Below are positions 35,002-46,990 of a DNA stretch of 64,000 nucleotides, piece by piece; position 1 is the first letter of the stretch, and every line of letters begins with the position of its first letter. Made by a program: the position numbers and the translations under genes. This DNA is from Berberis thunbergii (taxonomy: Eukaryota > Streptophyta > Magnoliopsida > Ranunculales > Berberidaceae), in assembly GCA_003290165.1 (NCBI GenBank), contig QNQO01002061.1, positions 62,001 through 126,000 on the forward strand. The letters are read 5' to 3'. The notes beneath the pieces are model-generated. The model had not been told where the DNA came from. It ran no database searches and was given only the letters and a program-made list of their open reading frames with translations.

Positions 35002-37318
35002 ATGAGTTCAGTTCAAGACTGGCCTGAGCCCATCATCAGAGTTCAATCACTGTCTGAGAGTGGGATGACCACAATCCCTGACAGGTACATCAAGCCGCCT
35101 TCCGATAGGCCATCATCGATGATAACAGTAGGGGATGGTGGTCAAGTGAGTATCCCCCTTATCGATCTTTCTGGACTAAATGGTGATGATAAGGCAGTTC
35201 ATGCAAGTATTATGAATGAGATATCTTTGGCTTGTCGCGAATGGGGTTTTTTCCAAGTTGTGAACCATGGGGTGGAGACAGAGTTGATGCAACGTACCCG
35301 TGAGGTGTGGAGAGAGTTTTTTCATTTACCTGTTGAGGTGAAGCAAGTGTATGCTAATTCGCCTAAGACGTATGAAGGGTATGGTAGTCGTCTTGGGGTC
35401 CAGAAAGGCGCGATTTTGGATTGGAATGATTACTTTTTTCTCCATTTTCTTCCTTCATCACTGAGGGATGTTAACAAATGGCCTGCCCTCCCATGTACAT
35501 GCAGGTAAATTTGTTATACTGTATACTATGGATCACATTTTTTTTTAATCACAGGTCCAGGATTTGAACCCTACTATGTTATTTATGAAATAGTTATGAG
35601 ATATTGCATGGTATGGAATACGTTTTGTTTGAAGGTCTAAAATAGTTTTTTTTTTGGGGGTTCATCGTGTAAATAATATACTTGATTGATTGTGTAGGGA
35701 AACCACTGAAAAATATGGGAACCAAATAGTAAATTATGTGGAAACTTGATGAAGATCTTATCGATGAATCTTGGGCTAGAGGAGAACCAACTTCAAAAAT
35801 CATTTGGAGGGGAGGACATTGGGGCATGCTTAAGGGTGAATTTCTATCCAAAATGTCCACAACCTGAACTTGCTCTTGGTCTCTCCTCGCACTCTGACCC
35901 AGGAGGAATGACAATTCTCCTCCCTGACGAAAACGTTGCTGGTCTTCAAGTTCGTAAAGGCGATAGTTGGGTCACTGTGCAGCCAGTTCCCAACGCTTTC
36001 ATCGTTAACCTTGGTGATCAAATTCAGGTCTATATATTCTCCTTATACTCTCATTTTTTCCAATTACCCTCCAAAGATTTAAAAAAAAATTAAAATTAAT
36101 TTGGTTGACCAAAATTTTGCGATTTATAGGCATAAAACCAATATAGGGTCAATTTTGCATGTTAAATCCCTTTATAGATCCTAACTAATTATATCTATTA
36201 AACACTATTTTCTGAAATTTTGTCTCTGAACTTTTACAAGATTACGACCCTGCAAAGAAAATTTCAAGATCTAACTTTTACATTTGTAGAATTTTAGGAT
36301 CCTGAAAACTCCGCTCGCCTTTCAAAAAAACCATAAAATGGTAAAAAAAAAAAAAAAAAAAAAACATGTTAAAACACATTGGTGTGACATTTTCAATTAT
36401 TTCCTTGAAAAAATTTTCTATTTTACTTTTTCAAAGGGAGTATTTATTTATTATAATTTTTTAGGTGGTGTTTGTCATCTTAAAATCAACATGTCCATAT
36501 TTTTTCAATTTCATCGCTACATTTTTTTGAAGGCTTTGTCATTGTGTTGTCTTTTTATTGGATATATTTTTTATCCTCGTGTCATTTTCCACGGAAAATT
36601 TTTTCTTGGCGGCGATACTATATAGGGGAACTTAAATTATAAGTTCATTTTTCATCAAGAATATCAAAATTATAAGTTCAGTTTTCATCAAGTCATTGTA
36701 CAGGATATATGGTTCTGAAGATCTAACTTTGAAGTCTGCACAGATTGGGTTCCATTCTTTTCTATCATAAAAAGGGTGTCCATAAACCTAAATAATATCA
36801 AGGAGAGTGATTTGTACTGCCAATAGATTGCATACCAGTCATGACATTTAATTTCAATGTTGATAAAATCCTCAAATTTTTCTCCGTTAGAAATAGATTT
36901 TATTTGACATTTACGTTCCTTCAGAAATGAGATATTTGTGATAGTGATAGTAGTATTAATAAAAAGCAACTGGGACAGGTTTACTGCATCACCAACATCA
37001 AAATCTCCACTGCTATATTTGCTAATTGCCTTTATTGGGTGTTTGATGTTGTATTAGGTACTAAGCAATGGAATTTACAAGAGCATCGAGCACAGGGTTA
37101 TAACAAGTTCTGTTAAAGAGCGTGTTTCGCTTGCATTCTTCTACAACCCTAAGAGTGATCTGGTCATGGAACCAACTAGCCAGCTTGTGACACCGGATCA
37201 ACCAGCCTTGTACCAACCGATGACATTCGATGAGTACCGGCTTTACATCAGGACTAAGGGTCCACTTGGCAAGTCACAAGTAGAGTCCCTCAATTCCATT
37301 CGCCCTCCTTGCGTGTAA
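35002..37318 (+). CDS. JOX: Jasmonate-oxygenase-type 2-OG/Fe(II) dioxygenase, 1-bp frameshift in exon 2
   Basis: Three exons: 35002-35504, 35698-36027 and 37058-37318 (TAA 37316-37318), with GT-AG introns of 193 and 1030 bp. The N-terminal domain (W-P-E-P-I-I-R-V-Q-S-L-S-E-S-G near residue 7, then C-R-E-W-G-F-F-Q-V-V-N-H-G) is followed by the catalytic core in exons 2 and 3: H-S-D-P-G-G gives the Fe-binding His and Asp, E-H-R the second His, and R-V-S the 2-oxoglutarate-binding Arg and Ser. From family knowledge this fits jasmonate-induced oxygenases, which hydroxylate jasmonic acid and damp the hormone. The exon lengths sum one base short of a multiple of three. The loss maps to an A run at 35731-35733 (GTAAATTATGT where GTAAAATTATGT restores frame). 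As written the protein stops before the core. The rest is intact at about 364 codons, so a sequencing error or recent mutation are both possible. Confidence 0.88.
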
Positions 37319-38281
37319 CATATCAATGTACATATTATCTGCAGTGCTCAATAATATTATGAATTATCTTTCAGAAACTGTACTCATCAGAAGAAGATAG
37401 GTTTTCAAATAGTAATCCCAGTGATAAGATGAGAGAAAAAAGTAGGATGATAAAGCATTAATTAGTACTAAGTTAATTTTGACCCGGAGGAATGATGATG
37501 GCATGAATTGCGCAGTTTCATGCTTTACATTATAAAATAATGATAATGAAATTATAATCTATATGAAGCATTACTTAAAAGACACAAGATGTGGTCATAA
37601 TTTTCGTCGAATCAATCATTTCCTGAGGTAAAAAAGTATAAATTATTACGAGTAAGAATCTAATTGTAGTGAAGTTATTAATCACATATTGGATACTATA
37701 CAACTTTTGGGGGTTTAGTTTATATGGTTTTGTCCTCTTGATATTGACATTCTCTGTAATTTAATCGATATAGTTGCTAAGCACTGAACCTTTTTTTTTT
37801 TCTGAGTAGGGCTCAAGTGGTTAATCTTGTATATATATATATATATGTAAGTTCAAGATTAATTATAAGTAAAGCTAGCAAGATATTGTACAAACATTTC
37901 CGCGATCTCTAATACACACTTAATTATGAAAAAAAAACCTTCAAACTTGTTTCTTTTGTTACATAGATCATCAGTCCTATGAAACAATCAAATTGACAGT
38001 CCATGTTGAAGTTTCCTTGATGTTAGCAATTACAAATACAAACTTGGCATTACATATTCTGTTGTTGTTTTCCCATTCAATTCATGTCATGAGATTTTAC
38101 GAGTTTATTGTTCCAACACTTTTCCCTGCAAATCTCTCTTTTTTCTTGTAGCTATAAGATCGATAAGATAGCTTTTTTGTAAAAATAAAGAATAGATTTC
38201 CTTTGTAAACGATTTTATTTCATTTGAATGCTAATGAGTCTTGGTGGTTATGGGGATGGAACTGAGTATACCACATACCAT
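37319..38281. other. 3' flank of the dioxygenase gene
   Basis: Probable 3' UTR to about 37560 (AT-rich, AATAATGATAATG near 37535), then AT-rich intergenic DNA with (TA)n at 37832-37846. No gene seen. Confidence 0.5.
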
Positions 38282-38588
38282 CACTACACCAAATTGACAC
38301 TTTTGTAACAATTTTCAAAACAGTATCACTTTTGAGATGTTACAATTCACCAAACAATTTCAAGTCAAAATTAAATTTAGTCAAAAAAATGAAAAACAGT
38401 AATAAAAAAATGATACAATACGTTGGATCAACATGAATAGTATCACTTTCATAGCCATACTATTCATGGTGATACAATTATTGTATCATTTTGTTTGTGA
38501 AAATATGTAAAATTATTAGGTGGATTGTTACACTTCAAAAGTGATATTGTTTTGGAGATTGTTACAAAAATACCAATTTAGTGTGGTG
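38282..38588. mobile_element. CACTA-like MITE, 307 bp
   Basis: The terminal inverted repeats start CACTACACCAAATTG on the left and, on the complement of the right end, CACCACACTAAATTG. Inverted similarity extends about 70 bp (with AGTATCACTTTTGA against TCAAAAGTGATATT). It is flanked by CAT on both sides (38279-38281 and 38589-38591), matching the 3-bp duplication of CACTA/EnSpm elements. No coding capacity. The centre (CATGAATAG and CTATTCATG) is itself palindromic, so the RNA could form a long hairpin. Confidence 0.88.
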
Positions 38589-39064
38589 CATGTTCTTCAC
38601 TTCACATAAGGAAATTATATACAACCTGTAAAGATGTAATATTAGTTATCAATAATTTCAATTAGGGGTGGTGGCGTGTTTGACTAGCGTTTAGCTATCA
38701 TAGCCACCCATCCCTCGCTCTTTCCTTCGCTACCTAGAAGGGCTCCACAGCAATACGAGTGATCCTGAGGTCCAGGGTTAGTCTTTAGCCGTTAGCACTA
38801 CTTGTCACCCCAATTCATTTTCTTTTTCTATTAGGTGTTTTTTTTTCCTTGTTCTTTTTAAGGCTTGTATATGTAAAAGTTTACGGCGGTTACATAAACT
38901 TGGATGCTTGGTGGACATGATGGAAAACAGTTATTGGAATTTGAATTTAGGACCTCCGCATCACCTAGTTATAAAATTCTGCAAAACTTTGCAGGACAAA
39001 ATCTCACGCATTACTTTGCAAAAAACTCTCATCGTCTCCTCTTACTCGAATTATATTTTCAACT

Positions 39065-40135
39065 TCTTCATAAACACCCCAATCACCACCACCTTCGCAA
39101 CTACCACCACCTTCGCAACTACCACCACCATACTGTAACCATCACCGCCACCTCCACCCGCTCTGTCATCGTGCGCCACCGCCACAACCACCATAATATT
39201 ACCATAACAACCACCGCCATTACCACTACCATAACCACCGCCAACCCCACTACTACCACCACCACCACCTCCACCAATACCACTACCATAGCATAATCAC
39301 CCACAACCAACAACACATTTACTACTACCACCATAATCGGCGCCGCTACTATAACAAAACCATCACAACCACCACTTCACTGCCATTACAACCACCACAA
39401 ACCACCATAGCCACCACTACCACCATCACCACCACCTCCAAGATCACCGATACCATAACATACCACAACCACCACCAACTTCATGGTACCACCATAACCG
39501 TCCTCTCCGCCACCATTGCCACCACTACAACTACCATAGCACAACCACCATCACCACCACTATAGCATAATCACCACGACCACCATCATCACCACTATAG
39601 TATAATCACCACAGCCACCACCACCTTCATTACTACCACTGTCGCAACCAATCACCACTATCACCATTATATTCACCGAACCACCATAGCTTAGCCACGA
39701 CAACCACCACCATTTTAAAATCACCGTCATTGTCGCCACCACCACCATAGCCACCACTATCCCACCGCCACTACCACTATCACCATCACCTCTAAGATCA
39801 ACGATACCATAACATACCACAACACCACCAACTTCACTAGTACCACCATAACCGTCATCTCTGCCACCACAACTACCATAGCACAACCACCATCACCACT
39901 ACTATAGCATAATCACCACAGCCACCATCACCACCATTATAGCATAATCACCACAACCACCACCACTTTTTTACTATCACTGCCGCAACCACCCCAAGCA
40001 TTATCACCACCACCTTTATATTCATCGAACCACCATTGCTTAGCCACCACAACCACCACCATCATCGCCCACATTCGTTATCATCATTAACACAACCACA
40101 ACCACAATACTGCCATCATCACCACCACCAACAAT
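39065..40135. repeat. About 1.07 kb of CAC/ACC/CAT-rich DNA, nearly G-free on the plus strand
   Basis: The plus strand is almost only A, C and T. The composition is a degenerate trinucleotide repeat. Superimposed is a larger duplication: the block from about 39441 (AGATCACCGATACCATAACA) recurs from about 39795, a period near 350 bp, including matching CATAGCATAATCACCAC and ATTCA(C/T)CGAACCACCAT segments. Long frames here (His/Thr-rich or Val-rich) are compositional artefacts. Confidence 0.93.
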
Positions 40136-41079
40136 CACTTGTTCGATTGCATCAATTTTATTTAATTATACCAAGCGCCCGTAAAGTAATGCATTGCAAA
40201 CCAATGCAATGCAAACTAATGCATCTACGTTAATTTGCAAAATGCATTATTTTACAGTATACCAAACGGAGCTAGTTAGTCTTTAGCCCAACCCAATTCA
40301 TTTCTTCTTCTTTTTTCTAGTATTTTTTTCTGCTCATTTTTTTCCTGGTAGGATTCTTTTTTTTTTCAAGGCTTAGTTAGCCTTTACCACAATTTATTCC
40401 AAATTTTTTTCTAGTAGGCTTTTTTTTTTCTTAAGGTCAACTTATCACCCCAATTTTTACTCTTTAGCACAAGTTATTCCATCTTTTTTCTATTCATTTT
40501 TTTCCTTGTAGGCTTCTCTCTCTCTCTCTCCTTTTTTTTTAAGGCTTAGTTAGTTTTTAGCACAATGGATTCCAATCCTAGAAGGTGTTTGTTTGCAACC
40601 TACTAGAGGTGTGGGAAAGTATTTGTTTTAGGCTCTTGCTAGAGCCATAAAGTAACAGAATTGGAGGCAATTCGAAGGTTTAATTATATCTCATGAAAAT
40701 TGGACCCAATGTCTGAATCAGACATCCAACCAAACATAAAAACCAACATTAACAACTATTTTTTTAAATTTAGAGATAATGTCTGGTTAAGATGGTTAAG
40801 AGGTGTAAACAAACACCCCCTTAGTCTCTTTAGTACTACTTGTGGTGGATAGTATGGTAGGTCTTACTTTTTCCTATTGAAATCAAGGACTATAGTTGCA
40901 AACAAGTCTAACGTTGTCTTTTGTAATTAGAGGAAGCAAATCTTCAACAAGCTCTTTGAGCTCAAGGACAATAGTTACAAACAAGTCTATTAATGTGTTT
41001 CAGAACTAGGGGAAACAAAGCTTCAACAAGCTCTTAGGCGATAGTAGCAACCACGTGTCCGTGAAGATCCATAGCAATA

Positions 41080-42500
41080 ACACTTATAGCTCTATGTTTG
41101 GAGTGATAAAAAAATGTCAAAACTGACTATGATCGTATCTGGGTCCAAAACAAGAGGAATAGGTTTTAGTTGATTGGATCTGAGGTTCAGTCTGTGGTGA
41201 CATGTTGACTGGATTTGGGCCTGGATCAATGTAGTATGGGTTGTCGTGATCTCATATAAAGGGGGCCAAAAGTGGTGTCTTGGTGAAAAGTTGGGGTGTA
41301 GGAGGCGACTAGAGGTGCCTCCCCTGAGCTGGCAGTGAACCAATGTTTGTGCCATGCTAACTAGGTATGATGGAAGGAAGAGAGAAGCGATTGGGTGCAA
41401 GGTTTGGCTTTGTTGAAAACAACCTATTTGCAGATTTACCAGATGATAAGTGAGACAGCCACAAACTAGGGCATCAATTCGTCTGTCACCTCTAGATGAG
41501 CCTTGCCAGTGTCCCACATGAACTTACACAACTCCAAAACGAATGGAGGATTGAAATTGGTATTGCATCAATCAACGGAAAGAGGGGAAATTCGCCAAAA
41601 TCTATTGATAACCGGATAAAGAAAAAAGTGGTGTATGACATCCTCCGGATGATTGTGGCAAAAAATGTAGCAATCATCAATAGGTGTGTGAACCCTCACC
41701 AAGTTGGTCATGGTCAAGAGAATGTCGTGGCTGATCTTCCAGGGAAAAAAGGGGGCAATGTGAGACCCTAGAGTGGGCGGACCTGAGGGTGATGGTGAGG
41801 GTTGGAGCCCAATAGGCTCAACAGGCCCGAAGGGGTTGGACGAGCTACAAATGGGGACATAGTCCCACATCACCTGGGTGCGAGAGGGGATGTGCTACTT
41901 ATGTGCGAGGTTGGATCCCCATAGTAAGAGGCATTTTAAAGTCGTGCGAGCCTGGTTTGGCCCAGAGCGGATAATTTCTTACTGTGCAGATCGGGACGTT
42001 ACAGGCAAGGTGGGGCTTTTATTTTCCATAAGGCTCTAAGTTGAGTAGCCCCAAAAGTGATGGGAGCTAGGCCAGAGGTGGAGCTTTCAGATTGTTCCAA
42101 AACGAATACTTAATTAAGTGACACCTTTGACAGAAAAATGAGCCTTTTTGTCAGCAAACCAAAGAAGTTTGTCAGGGTTATTAGTAGGTCCGAGTAAAAT
42201 GTCTTAAATATCTCTAGCCACTAGAATAGGGAAGAGGGAGTTGATTAAAGTCGCATTCCAACTAATGAAGTGATATTGATAAGAGATCTACAAATCATGG
42301 ATGGTCCTAGTAAGAGGGGATCAATGGGATTGGACATACAATCAGCTAGCAGTAAACCTGACTTTACCCAGCAGCCTTTTAAGATGTCAATTTGGTCGCC
42401 CAGATAGAATTTGTCATATCAAGTAGTGTTTCATTTTGGTCAGAGCTGTGAGATTACCCCGACAAGCGAAGGAAGCCAGGGAAGGGTGTTTTGAGATTTG
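41080..42500 (-). pseudogene. L1 LINE 3' end in unit A: zinc-binding and RNase H region
   Basis: On the minus strand, after a decayed stretch with D-I-L-L-G-P-T-N-N-P-D-K-L and W-F-A-D-K-K-A-H-F-S-V-K (about 42240-42100), comes the RT zinc-binding domain (Y-I-F-C-H-N-H-P-E-D-V-I-H-H-F-F; about 41700-41620), a W-D-T-G-K-A-H-L segment, and an RNase H-like tail (L-D-P-D-T-I-I-V-S-F-D near 41140). A solo TRIM LTR separates the first part from the rest. Stops are frequent. No RT palm or endonuclease is present. Confidence 0.75.
41759..42003 (+). mobile_element. Solo LTR of the TRIM family
   Basis: This 245-bp sequence, TGTGAGACCC to GACGTTACA, matches the TRIM LTRs at 28200-28576 and 28646-29026 but lacks about 130 bp of their middle. 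The target duplication GGCAA is perfect (41754-41758 and 42004-42008). Unit B at about 46505-46515 has a single GGGGGCAAGGTGGG with no insertion. A solo LTR forms by recombination between the two LTRs of a complete element. Confidence 0.95.
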
Positions 42501-43370
42501 AAAGATGCCCTTCGAAGTAAAAAAATACCTTGAGTTGACGGGTTCGAGAGTTCCGGAGTGAAGAAATGGCATTCTATATGCTTTTTGCCATTAGTTACAA
42601 TCCGCATAATCTCCCTTCTAAGAAAATTCCATTAACAACAACCCACTTTTTCCAACTTTTAAGTAAACTCACAAATTACCTCTTTTAACTTGGCAGAATC
42701 CCATCATTAATAAGTTAATAATACAGTCTTAAAAAGTAGGCAGGAAGTCACCAGGTTGATATTAAACATGAAAAATGAGTAGAAGACTATGCATCTGACT
42801 GATACCAAACCCTAACCCTACAATGTTCTATATATATATATATATATATATGTTGGTACACTAGGAGGGATTTAGAGAACATGATGTGCATGGGTTTTTT
42901 TTGAGTCAATGTAAGGAATTTTCACTTTTTTAGGAAAACTGGTGGAATATGACCTTCTCACAATTGGGGTTGTTGTGATGAATTATATAAAGGTTTACTG
43001 TTTTCTTAAAGTCATTTGAATATCTACCACAGAATTTGTATCAGCTTGGGACTTGAGACACATCATGAGGAGGATTAAAAGCATACTTGGATTATTTGAG
43101 GACCACAAGATCAGTCATGATTCCAGGGAGACCAACAGGATTGTGGATCGTGGATCGATTGGTGAACTTAATTACTTCCAAATAAACACTGTTTTTAGGG
43201 AGATCATTCCAAGTTCCTTTGTCAAGAACTTGAAAAATATTATAAATGAAGATAGAATAGATAAGACGTACTTGAGAATGTGATGTTCAGATCTCCTTTT
43301 TATGGTTTGGGGATTCTAAATAACTTCTACTTGTGTTTTAAAAAATAAAAAATAAATATCATTTGTTTCA

Positions 43371-43537
43371 AAAATTCTAACCAGTCAGGTTTGGTAGCCA
43401 AGTTTGGATCTTTTTATGTTTCTACTCCTTTTATAGATGATGTTTGTGATTGTGTTTTAAAGATAAAGAATAAAAAGTGTTAAAAAAATCAAATTTTAAC
43501 TAAAAAAATTGCTACCAAACCTGACTGACTAATTTGC
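43371..43537. mobile_element. Small MITE in unit A, 167 bp
   Basis: Inverted arms CCAGTCAGGTTTGGTAGC (about 43380) and GCTACCAAACCTGACTGA (about 43511-43528) lie between TTTGTTTCA (43362-43370) and TTTGTTTGA (43538-43546), a near-perfect 9-bp duplication, which would suit a Mutator-like origin (inference). It is absent from the inverted copy C and present with a damaged left arm in B (about 47863-47998). Confidence 0.7.
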
Positions 43538-44507
43538 TTTGTTTGATTTTTAACTTCATTTCTTATGACTTATGACTGGTAGTATGGACTCAGGACAACC
43601 TGAAGAGGAGATCCCATTATAAGAGTGAGCTCTCAATTTTTGGGTTTTTGGCAGGGAATTTGTCTATGTTTTCATGCTTATGATGTGTAGGTCTCATTCT
43701 ATCCATCTTGGGTTCTAAGAGCACCTGAATAATCAAATGCTACACTATACATTTACAAAAATCCACTCTAATTGTAGACTAAAGTAACACATTACTAACA
43801 AATGTTTGTTGGAAAAATATGTAATGGCTAGTAAAGTATTGCACTACACTAGCGTCCGTATCTTGAACAAGTGGAATTTGAGTGCACAAATAAGATCCAT
43901 CTGACGAAAACACATACGACTTTTAGATAAATTAGAGCTAGGAACAAATGTACAAGGGTTGGTATTCTGATTTTTTTTTAGGTAGTTTATTGTTGGAGAT
44001 GCGGATGCCTGTATGATGAATGGACCATTAATATTATCACATGTTTTATAGAGATTAGACATGTTTTAAAATGGAAGTGTTATGGTCTTGTGTTTATGCT
44101 AAATGTCTTCATAACGAAGTTTCTTACTTGCTTGGAAAAGAAAAGCTGAAAGTAACTTCCCTTTCAATATCATATCATGTAATGGCTTTTAAAGATTTCA
44201 AAGGTTGAAAAAGAAAAATTGTTACCTAGGTCTATAGCCCAGACAATAGTCATGTTCAAACAAAATGTCTGGATTGTGTTGTGTGATCTCAATCCTCAAG
44301 TGGAAGAGAAGAAGAAAGTGTTGTATTGTACTAACAAACTACACATTTTTCACACCACTAGAAGAAGCCCACAACATAGATTCTTCCACAATCATGTAAA
44401 CCACTAAAACTAATAGAAGGGGGATATATAAATAATGGCCTACAAAAGCAGCCAAATGAGATTATGTGTGAAATTGAAAACTTTCGAATTTTTTATTCAA
44501 AAAGCCA

Positions 44508-44672
44508 TTTTGATGCCTAGTGCTATTAGGCACCGTTGACGTTTCTCGAGATATGAACATATGTCTATCTTGAGACATATCAATGGTGTCTGGTAGCACC
44601 AGACATCAAAATCAGGTAAGATCCCGGTGCACTGCTACCAGGCACCAAAACCGAGCAAGATCCCGATGCACT
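44508..44672. repeat. Foldback element in unit A, left arm truncated
   Basis: It matches 49044-49230 except that the first about 25 bp of the left arm are missing. It ends GAGCAAGATCCCGATGCACT. It is also the counterpart of 15853-16004. Confidence 0.75.
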
Positions 44673-45769
44673 TAAGAATTCCTGCTTGCAAGGTCTTGAA
44701 CAGTTTAAAGTTTATTTAGATAAACCTTTCAAACCATTTTTGGTTGTTAACATCCCACTTTTGTTATCTAAGGTTTGCATAATTGCAATGTTTAAGGAAC
44801 ATCTGAATAAACTAATGTTCTGAAAAACATTAAAAAAAAAAAAAAAAAAAACTTAAATAAAACATTAATAAAGAAGATTGAAAAGTTGGGGAAAAGCAAG
44901 AAGCACAAAAGTATTCATCTGACTTTGGTTAATATAGTTTATGATAATGGGTGGGCAAGTGGTTTGATGCTAAATAGTTATTACACATGTTCCCCTGTTT
45001 TTTTACAATGATTTCTAAATTATTTAAATGTCATTTTTAAACTATAGTGGAATGGTCAATAAAAAGGTTAATTAAGCATCATCTCCCTAATTTGGGGATT
45101 TTTTTTAAAGGCTTAGTTAGTCTTTAGCACAACTTAATCCTTGTTTTTTTTTTTTTTTTTCATTTTTATCCTTGCAGGCTTCTCTTCTTTTATTTTTCTT
45201 CTTTTTTTTATTTTTTATATTTTAAGCTTAGTTTTTAGCACAATGGATTCTAGGGTTAACAGGTGTTAGTTTGAATTAGAGGTCTAACCTCTTAATATAA
45301 CCTACTAGAGGTGTGGGAAAGTGTTTGTTTTAGGAGCTATCGCTAGAGCTATAAAATAATAGAGTACAAGGCGATTTAGAGGTTTAATCATGTTTGAAGA
45401 AAGTCGGACCTAATGTCTTAATAAGACATCCAACCAAACATAAAAATCAACATTAACAACTATTTTGATATTTTAGAGACAATGTCTGGTTAAGATGGTT
45501 AAGAGGTGTAAACAAACACCCTCTTAGTCTATTTTGTACCACTTGTGATGAATAGTACAGTAGGTCTTTCTTTTCCTATCGAAATCAAGGACTATAGTTG
45601 CAAACAAGTCTATTGTTGTCTTTTGGAATTAGGGAAAGCAAAGCTTCAACAAGCTTTTCGAGCCCAAGGACAATAGCTACAAACGAGTCTATTAATGTGT
45701 TTCAGAACTAAGGGAAGCAAATCTTCAACAAGCTCTTAGGCGACAATAGCAAGCACGTGTCCGTGAAGA

Positions 45770-46990
45770 TCCATAGCAATAACACTTATAGCTCTCTGTT
45801 TGGAGTGACAAAAAAAGCGTCAAAACTGACTATGATCGTATCTGGGTCCAAGACAAGAGGAATAGGTTTCAGTTGATTGGATCTGAGGTTCAGTCGGTGA
45901 TGACATGTTGACTGGATTTGGGTCTGGATCAATGTAGTATGGGCTGTCATGATCTCAGAAAGGGGGCCAAGAGTGGTGTCTTGGTGAGAAGTTGGGGTGT
46001 AGGAAGCGATCTGAGTGTCTGTTTTGGTTGTTGAAAGAATATGGGAAATCAAGGTAATATCTAGAGGTGCCTCCCTGAGCTGGCAATGAACCAATGTTTG
46101 TTCCATGCTAACCAGGTATGATTGAAGGAGGAGAAAACGATTGGGTGTAAGGTTTGGCTTTGTTGAAAATAGCCTATTTTCGGATTTACCGGATGGTAAG
46201 TGAGACAGCCACAAACTGGGACATCAATTCGTCTGTCACCTCTGGATGAGCCTTGCCAGTGTCCCACATGAACTTACACAACTCCAAAACAAATGGAGGA
46301 TTGAAATTGGTATTGCGTCAATCAATGGAAAGGGGGGAAAGTCGCCAAAATCTATTGATGACCGGACAAAGAAAAAAGAGGTGTATGACATCCTCCGGAT
46401 GATTGTGGCAAAAAATGTAGCAGTCCTCAATAGGTGTGTGAACCCTCACCAAGTTGGTCATGGTCAAGAGAATGTCTTGGCTGATCTTCCAGGGGAGAAA
46501 AAGGGGGCAAGGTGGGATTTTTATTTTCCATAAGGCTCTGAGTTGAGTAGGCCCCAAAAGTGATGGGAGCTAGGCCAGAGGTGGAGCTCTCAGATTGTTC
46601 CAAAATGAACGCTTAAGTGACACCTTTGACAAAAAAAATGAGTCTTTTTTGTCGGCGAACTAAAGAAGTTTGTCAGAGTTATTAGTAGGTCCGAGTAAAA
46701 TGTCTTAAATATCTCTAACGAAGTCGCATTCCAGCTAATGAAGTGATATGGATAAGAGATCTACAAATCATGGACAGTCCTAGGTAAGAGGGGATCAATG
46801 GGATTGGACATACAATCAGCTAGCAGTAGACCTGACTTTACCCAGCAGCCTTTTAAGATGTCAATTTAGTCGCCAGATAGAACTTGTCATATCAAGTAGT
46901 GTTTCATTTTCGTTAGAGCGGTGAGATTACCCCGACAAGCGAAGGAAGCCAGGTAAGGGTGTTTTGAGATTTGAAAGATGCTCTTAATTC
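45770..46990 (-). pseudogene. L1 LINE 3' end in unit B
   Basis: The same zinc-binding and RNase H region as in unit A, without the solo LTR. Uninterrupted frame 46557-46318 reads W-K-I-K-I-P-P-C-P, then C-Y-I-F-C-H-N-H-P-E-D-V-I-H-L-F-F-L-C-P, the C-x2-C / H-x4-C pattern of the zinc-binding domain that follows plant L1 reverse transcriptases. Frame 46214-45786 carries the RNase H-like tail. Decayed, no upstream RT. Confidence 0.8.

Larger units (their letters stand above)
40440..45087 (+). repeat. Duplicated unit A
   Basis: This directly repeated unit has a T-rich start with TTAGTCTTTAGCACAA motifs, the 3' end of an L1 LINE (minus), a non-coding middle with ACCCTAACCCT, a small MITE, a foldback element and a right end resembling the U3 start of the copia LTR (45040-45087). 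Unit B follows directly. A carries a 245-bp solo TRIM LTR that B lacks and a longer (TA)n tract at 42828-42852. Confidence 0.93.

Noticed and set aside
38904..40233. Several long frames rich in His, Thr or Val
   Set aside because: They follow the CAC/ACC composition and exist on both strands; no domain or splice signal.
41496..41771. Plus-strand frames of 91-95 residues in units A and B
   Set aside because: They are the antisense shadow of the L1 zinc-binding region.
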